This document shows positions 55,268 through 64,000 of a DNA stretch of 64,000 nt, piece by piece. The stretch covers positions 3,952,984 to 4,016,983 of the forward strand of contig CP034977.1 in assembly GCA_004026145.2 (NCBI GenBank). The letters run 5' to 3'. The position numbers and the translations under genes are program-made. Within the stretch, counting starts at the first letter, position 1. Each line of letters starts with the position of its first letter. Origin of the DNA: Takifugu bimaculatus. Lineage: Eukaryota > Chordata > Actinopteri > Tetraodontiformes > Tetraodontidae. The notes below the pieces were generated by a model. It was given only the letters and a program-made list of their open reading frames with translations, searched no databases and was not told where the DNA came from.

Positions 55268-58200
55268 CACACACACACACACACCTCCTGCCAACACAAA
55301 GCAGTCTGCATTTATCGACTCATTACATCTGAAACTGTTGCCAACAAACATATTTTTAAAATGTATGGAAGCTACATATTGAGGTTATTGTTAATTAATT
55401 CTCCCAACAGTAATGAAATAACTCCCACTGTGCTATAGAACTGTCTTTAAGAGGTGTGAGACATACTTCAGTCCTGCCGAGGCGCCGGGGCTGGGATTTC
55501 TGGGCCTCCTGCTTGGCTTTGCGCTCATTCCGTCTGGCCTTGGTTTTCTCTTCCTGTTGTCTGATGGACGACTTGATGGATCGGAGCTGGTAGAGCTGCT
55601 GCTGCTGGCCGGTCTGCTGCCTCTCAGCCAACCGCCGCTGATCCTGGAAACAAATGGAAGGTAAACCGCATGTTGGCCGCAGGCTGGAAGATTAAAACGA
55701 TTTTATTTTACAATAACTTGCTGCAACGGCTCGTTTCAATGGACAGCAGAGCGATAATAGAAAAGATACAGTCCCATGAGAGAAACCAAAGCCGAGTGTG
55801 AAGGAACATTTAAGAGCATTATTGGAAATGTTTGCGCAGCACTGGAATACAAATCTATTTACTTTAAGTTTTTCGGCCTTCTCTTTCTTCCGCTGTCTCT
55901 CAGTCTTCTTTTCTGAGAGTGTAATGGCCCCCACTGCCACGTGGTCCTGCTCATTAGCAGCTTCTGCAGCTTCAGCATCGTCGTCCTCTTCCACCAGACC
56001 TTCTACTTGCTCTTTAAAGACCGTCTCCTGAAGACCACAGGAACATGTTCGGTCAAAAACAAGCGACTTTAATAACAGCACACTAATAAATGTCACCTCT
56101 GTTGCCGTGTCGTCTTTGTCAAAAGCCAGCTGCCGCTCAATTTTTTCTTCAGCTTTTTGTTTCTTGACCTCCACATCATGAGCTTCCTGTAGCAAAGCCT
56201 GGATTCACAACGAGAACATAACAAGGAGCATGAGATGGTGCTTAGAAGAGAAAATAACATGATTATTAACTGGTACAGATACTCAATGAATTAAGTCCTG
56301 ATATAATCACGTTTATGTGCCACATTTCACGACCATTTATGCAGTAATTCACAATATACCCCCAGTTTTGCCATCATCAGATGACGCTCAGTGAGGACAT
56401 GAACACTTTGGAAAAATGGTGGTTCAAACCCACACGGTGACATTTACACCAACTCTTAGTTCAACCGTCAGGAATGTACAGTAAACAGAATTTAACAGGA
56501 GAAGCGTGGCTAAAAACAAGATTACAGTGTAACCTGAAAACTGATTCAAACACACAAAAACAAACTTAATCTCATCCACTAGAAAGAGTTCTTGTCCAAC
56601 TGAGCCGTGCAAATAAAGTGCACGACACAGCCGACTGCCATATGAAGCTAAGCTACGTAACTTCTTCAGGTCTTCCCCATTGTGCCCTGATGCTCCTCAT
56701 CCATTGTGCATCAGTTACATGGAAATGCTGGAGCCTCTGTGTGTCCTGGAACCAGCTCACGAGGCCACTGGCACCGCTTCACCAGGCAACTGCTTTTGTT
56801 TGCACGACCCGTGTTGTACGGCGCACATTTCACATGTTGGGGCTGACAAAGGCGTGCAACTTTTGACCGGATGGAAAGCAAATAACTGGTTATCGTCTCC
56901 TCCAGACGCAGCGACGTTTTGAAACCTTGTTTGTTTTACTGTGAGCAGGAAGGGTTTCAAGGCCCTGATCAAGGAAAGCTGCCTGGTCAAAAAGAAGGGG
57001 AGCGGGCAGCATAATAATAATAAAACCTATAAAGAGTAAAGCCAGAATGGCACTTATGTCTCCAATTCACCTTCAAAAACACACCCGTAAATCCAGAATA
57101 GTGCTCTGCAGCTCAGCAGTGACCAATGACCAACTGTGATTTCAACAGTACCTGATGGGAGAAGAAGTCTGGATTGTAAGATCCTCCTGGAGCAATCACC
57201 TCCACAGCAGGAAGCACAGACGGCTGCTCATTCAGTCTCTCTGGACGCTGAGAAAACAGCGTCGCCCAGGTCAAACCACCTCCAATCCAACATAAAAATA
57301 TCAGTTCTGTTGGAAACAGGCCATCTCACCTTAACAAGCTGTTTCCCCGTCTGCTGAAGGTACCAGAGATCGCCTACAGGTTTAGCTAGGTAAAAAAAGA
57401 ATCTGAGTATTTATATTTACCCTTAGAGATATGTCTAAATGAGTTATTAATGCTCTGATTATAGTTTATCCTCAGATCCCAGATAGCCGTTCACACAACA
57501 GTCATCTGAGCCCCATGTTTGTCTTCACATTCCCATTAAGGAAACACTGGAGTGCAAAGATATGATCATCACTGGACATGCACACACATCCAGCACTCAC
57601 ATTCTTGTCCCCATATGTCATAAAAGTCTCTGCCTGGGTTGTTATTGGCTTCCGTTAGCGACTTCTTTGCCGCTCTGTCGACGGGCCGTCTGTTCAACAG
57701 CTGTTTCTGTCTTCGTGTCACGACGCCTTTGGCTGCCAGCTGTTCGGCCCTTTGGGCTTTGCGACGAAGTTTCTTGGCATTAGGTTGCTGATAGGCAAGC
57801 ACGCTGGAAGGAACGGCAGAAGGCAGAATTTGTCAACGTGAGGCACAAGAAGCCAGAACAGGACTGACAACAGCTTGAGGCATCATCAAATATGTGGATT
57901 CTCTTTAACACGTCTACATTTTTGTGTTAATTTTCACGTCCTCAGATCCCAGGACACTATACACACAAGTCTCCCGAGCTCCTGTATTGTGTCTTCACAT
58001 TCCCATGAAGGAAATACTGGGAGCGCAAGGATGAGATCATCACTGGACAAGTTCCCTTAGGCTCATGAATTCATTTCCACTAACAGGCTAATGTGCCTCT
58101 CTGAAGTTGAACTTGAAACACTTTATAAAAACAACTGAAGGAATATAATTTTCCTTACCAAGCGTCAAGTAAATCTGCCTCAAGTAAATTCACCTAAAGT

Positions 58201-59271
58201 ATGGTGCAAATAAATGATAGCACCCATTTATAAGTATAGTATTAAAACCAAACACTGACTCTATAGGTGGGGGGACGAGGGAGTCACGCTGCAGGATCAA
58301 ATCTATCCTCAGAGGGCGAGAGGTCTTCCCTTTTCTCTTCTTACCTTCTCCAGGCTCTGGTACTGAGAAGGCAATGAGAAATTAGTTTCACTGTATAATG
58401 CTAATTAAAATAACAATGTAGTGTTGTAAGAAAATCATGGCAAAACATCCATTCAACTGTCTGGCTGCCCATGAAGTGGATTTACACAGGACTGGTTCTT
58501 TTGAATATTACCACTGACCAAACCCCATCCAGATAGATGAAGATGCAAGTTGTGGATGGATGCACACTTACCCGTTGATTCGGCTGTCCTTGGCTGCCCA
58601 ACATCCAGAAAGAACAAACTGTCGTCTGGTTTCTCTGATATAAGACCACTGAAGGGGGAAAAACCTTGTCAGTATAGCTTAAATACACATTATGGGTACT
58701 TTTAGACCATATACGACTGTGTAAGAATGTAGAAAATATGTATTAGCTTTGCGCCCCAGAACTAAATATCCCAAAAAGGGGGAGAGAGAGAAATAATTCA
58801 CGATGCGAATTTAACAGAGAAACTAATCAGAAACAAGCAAATAACGTCAGAAACGACGCATTGTACAGTGCAAATTACAGAAGAGGCCCAAGGTGGTACG
58901 CTCGACAATAAACGGGGCTTTTAAAGCTAATCTGTTCACTAAATACACTTCTATTGTGTATTTAGACCACGTGGTGGATGTTATCTTCTAAATTAAATAA
59001 ATTATTCAGATAGGGATAACTAATCGCGCTATTAAACTTTCCTACGTACTGCCACGAAAACTTACCCCGTAGTCCTTTCCTGATGTCGGACATCTTCTAA
59101 AAAGTCTTCTACGTCATTTATGTCGCTGTATTTGGTCCAGTTCTTCTTCTTGTTCTTGTTAATTCGTTTTCTACGGCTACTGACCAGGGTTGCAGCGTCT
59201 ACGGTGGAGTTTAAATGCAGAAAGCCTGGCTGCGATGCTACCACGCGTTTTAGCCTCCTGGTCGGCGCCAT
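54421..59271 (-). CDS. nop53: Ribosome biogenesis protein NOP53 (GLTSCR2)
   Basis: Nucleolar factor for 60S subunit maturation that brings the exosome/MTR4 to pre-60S particles. Exons: 59066-59271, 58572-58648, 58260-58362, 57601-57803, 57330-57385, 57152-57247, 56097-56198, 55863-56027, 55467-55643, 54996-55062, 54562-54638 and 54421-54481; about 462 residues (human 478). Start MAPTRRLKR. Family landmarks: VEDFLEDVRHQERTTGG, an MTR4 arch-interacting motif LFFLDVG (exon 2), PLRIDLIL, QQPNAKKLRRKAQ, FYDIWG, GGSYNPDFFSHQALLQEAHD, an acidic segment, SEKKTERQRKKEK, a Gln/Arg-rich helix, RRLGR, FQAPDLEIKLSDEL, DRFKSLQKRNLIEPRERAK and the C-terminal KYVEKRAFREIT. Exon 55467-55643 is one base too long for the frame to continue into 54996-55062: the family sequence GRLK(F/Y)QAPD is met only if one T at about 55472 is extra. 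Two C/D snoRNA candidates lie in the introns on either side of exon 57601-57803 (the second of the two within the intron before it). Confidence 0.95.
55221..55285. repeat. (CA)n microsatellite
   Basis: CA run with one AA interruption, in a nop53 intron. Confidence 0.95.
57470..57577 (-). ncRNA. Candidate C/D-box snoRNA, copy A (nop53 intron)
   Basis: Read on the minus strand, as is the host gene, the segment opens with a perfect box C (GTGATGA) and ends about 100 nt later with box D (CTGA). The bases outside the boxes, GTCC and GGAT, can pair as a short terminal stem. It lies in the intron between exons 57601-57803 and 57330-57385, less than 40 bases below the donor. Human NOP53 hosts SNORD23, so this may be its orthologue; I cannot confirm identity from memory of the sequence. 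Confidence 0.72.
57940..58047 (-). ncRNA. Candidate C/D-box snoRNA, copy B (nop53 intron)
   Basis: Paralogue of copy A in the preceding nop53 intron (between exons 58260-58362 and 57601-57803). It has box C GTGATGA, box D CTGA, and a terminal stem GTCC/GGAC that pairs perfectly. The two copies share GATCTGAGGA at the 3' end, a long central block (CCTTCATGGGAATGTGAAGA in this copy) and the 5' end, while the segment between centre and box D has diverged. Conservation confined to this RNA-sized block inside otherwise different introns supports a functional RNA. Confidence 0.72.
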
Positions 59272-61548
<2,277 letters not shown>

Positions 61549-62280
61549 ATTTTTTTGTGATTCCTTCTATGTTGTCCCTTATTCCAGCACCCTTTCTACC
61601 CCTCTCTACATTTAGTTAGACGTTTGGTTTGAGGTTCCCTATATAAGATTGTGATAACTGTCAATTGTGTGATTATGTCTTCTTTGGTGCTACTAGTAGC
61701 AGAGTTTTCTTAGAGATCTCTCCATAGTAATCTTTACATCTAACTAGCTAGCTCCAAAAAACACCTATGAAATGTGTTTTGGACAGCCATGAATGGTGTG
61801 GTCTGAAATCAATATACAAAATGGCATTAAGGTTAAATTTAATCTTCAGATATTTTCTTTTATAGAAATCAGATCTTTAAGTAGGCTTAGTTTTTGTTTT
61901 ATTTCAAAATAATGGTGAACCTACTGTTTAATGTACTTAAATACAAATTTTGATTTTTGATGTTAGAAAATGTGCATTGATAATGCTGCATCTTATTTTA
62001 TTCTCATTATCTGGCAGATTATAAGCAGCATCCATGTAGCAAACCAGTGTGGATCATGTTGTGATTTCAACCATGTTATGTCCAGATATTGTAAGACTTT
62101 TTTGTTTTTCTCTCAGGTTATGGTAAACCTATATTTTCTACTGTTCTGACTTGTTTTCATCCATTTATAAAAACAATATTTGTACTCTTGAAATCTACAT
62201 ACAAGCATAATAAACAGATTCTTGTCATTTGATATACTGTGTGTATGGACATTTAAATAAACACAAGTAAAACTTGGAAA
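61549..62280 (+). other. H3.3 copy 1 3' UTR and polyadenylation signals
   Basis: AT-rich sequence after the stop. AATAAA at 62209-62214 and at 62256-62261 are candidate poly(A) signals, followed by T/G-rich bases. Confidence 0.55.
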
Positions 62281-62639
62281 ATTGTCTTTTTGCGTGCGCA
62301 TGAAATTTTGCAAAGTCTCCCCGATCTGAAGAAGTTGGTGGTTTAACCATGAAAAATGTAGCGTTTGTTTATTGGTGGCAATAATGGCGCGTTATGAGTA
62401 ATGGTTTTAAAATACATCCCTGTGAAATATGAATTTTAAGAGCTTTTAAACCCATAAAATAAATAGAAAAACGTTTAAATGTAAAACTTGAGACTCGAGT
62501 TGCGAAATTCCAACCGCATCGGAAACACGATCACAGAAAGTGTCGAGCGCCCAGAAATCGAAATGCTTCTTGTTGTTGTTGTTTTCGTTGTTAAAACCGT
62601 GGCGTTTGATCCACGAAGATGCGACATTTGTCAACTTTT

Positions 62640-63999
<1,360 letters not shown>

Positions 64000-64000
64000 A

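Noticed and set aside
56280..56400. A third C/D-box snoRNA in a nop53 intron (CTGATGATGG on the minus strand)
   Set aside because: A box-C-like motif is present but no box D with a terminal stem follows at a suitable distance, and the block is not related to the two candidates.

Overview
This is vertebrate nuclear DNA. Multi-exon genes with GT-AG introns, a 136-residue histone H3.3, a neuronal gap-junction connexin and many CA/GT microsatellites point to a teleost fish. Introns inside most genes are short, which suggests a compact genome (pufferfish-like would fit), but the species cannot be fixed from the sequence.

Layout. Four genes lie on the minus strand and belong to gene neighbourhoods that in human sit on chromosome 19q13: rinl (1.4-6.1 kb), sirt2 (7.4-11.2 kb), dmac2 (12.2-14.3 kb) and nop53 (54.4-59.3 kb). 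Between dmac2 and nop53 lies a minus-strand connexin of the Cx34.7/35/36 family (gjd1-like, 38.0-51.4 kb). Its 71-bp first coding exon is separated by a 12.5-kb intron from the rest of the protein. Two tandem intron-containing histone H3.3 genes follow on the plus strand (60.9-61.5 kb complete; 63.6 kb to the window edge, third coding exon outside). nop53 and the first H3.3 gene are head to head. Two paralogous C/D-box snoRNA candidates sit in successive nop53 introns.

The stretch 14.3-37.9 kb has no gene I can support. It holds microsatellites, G-rich and purine-rich minisatellites, and a 5.5-kb segment present twice in direct orientation on the two sides of a 100-N gap (25,962-31,496 and 31,597-37,246). 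The copies abut the gap exactly and differ mainly by small indels in homopolymers and a minisatellite, so this is most likely an unmerged contig overlap and not biology. The gjd1 intron carries several large minisatellites (43.5, 45.6-46.6 and 50.2-50.6 kb). These are open in several frames and generate long but spurious ORFs.

The genes do not form a pathway: Rab5-type GEF (RINL), NAD-dependent deacetylase (SIRT2), complex I assembly (DMAC2), electrical synapse (connexin), 60S ribosome biogenesis (NOP53 plus intronic snoRNAs), chromatin (H3.3). No previously undescribed system was found. The most useful points are the assembly duplication, the paired snoRNA candidates, a one-base frame problem in nop53, and the unusual repeat content.
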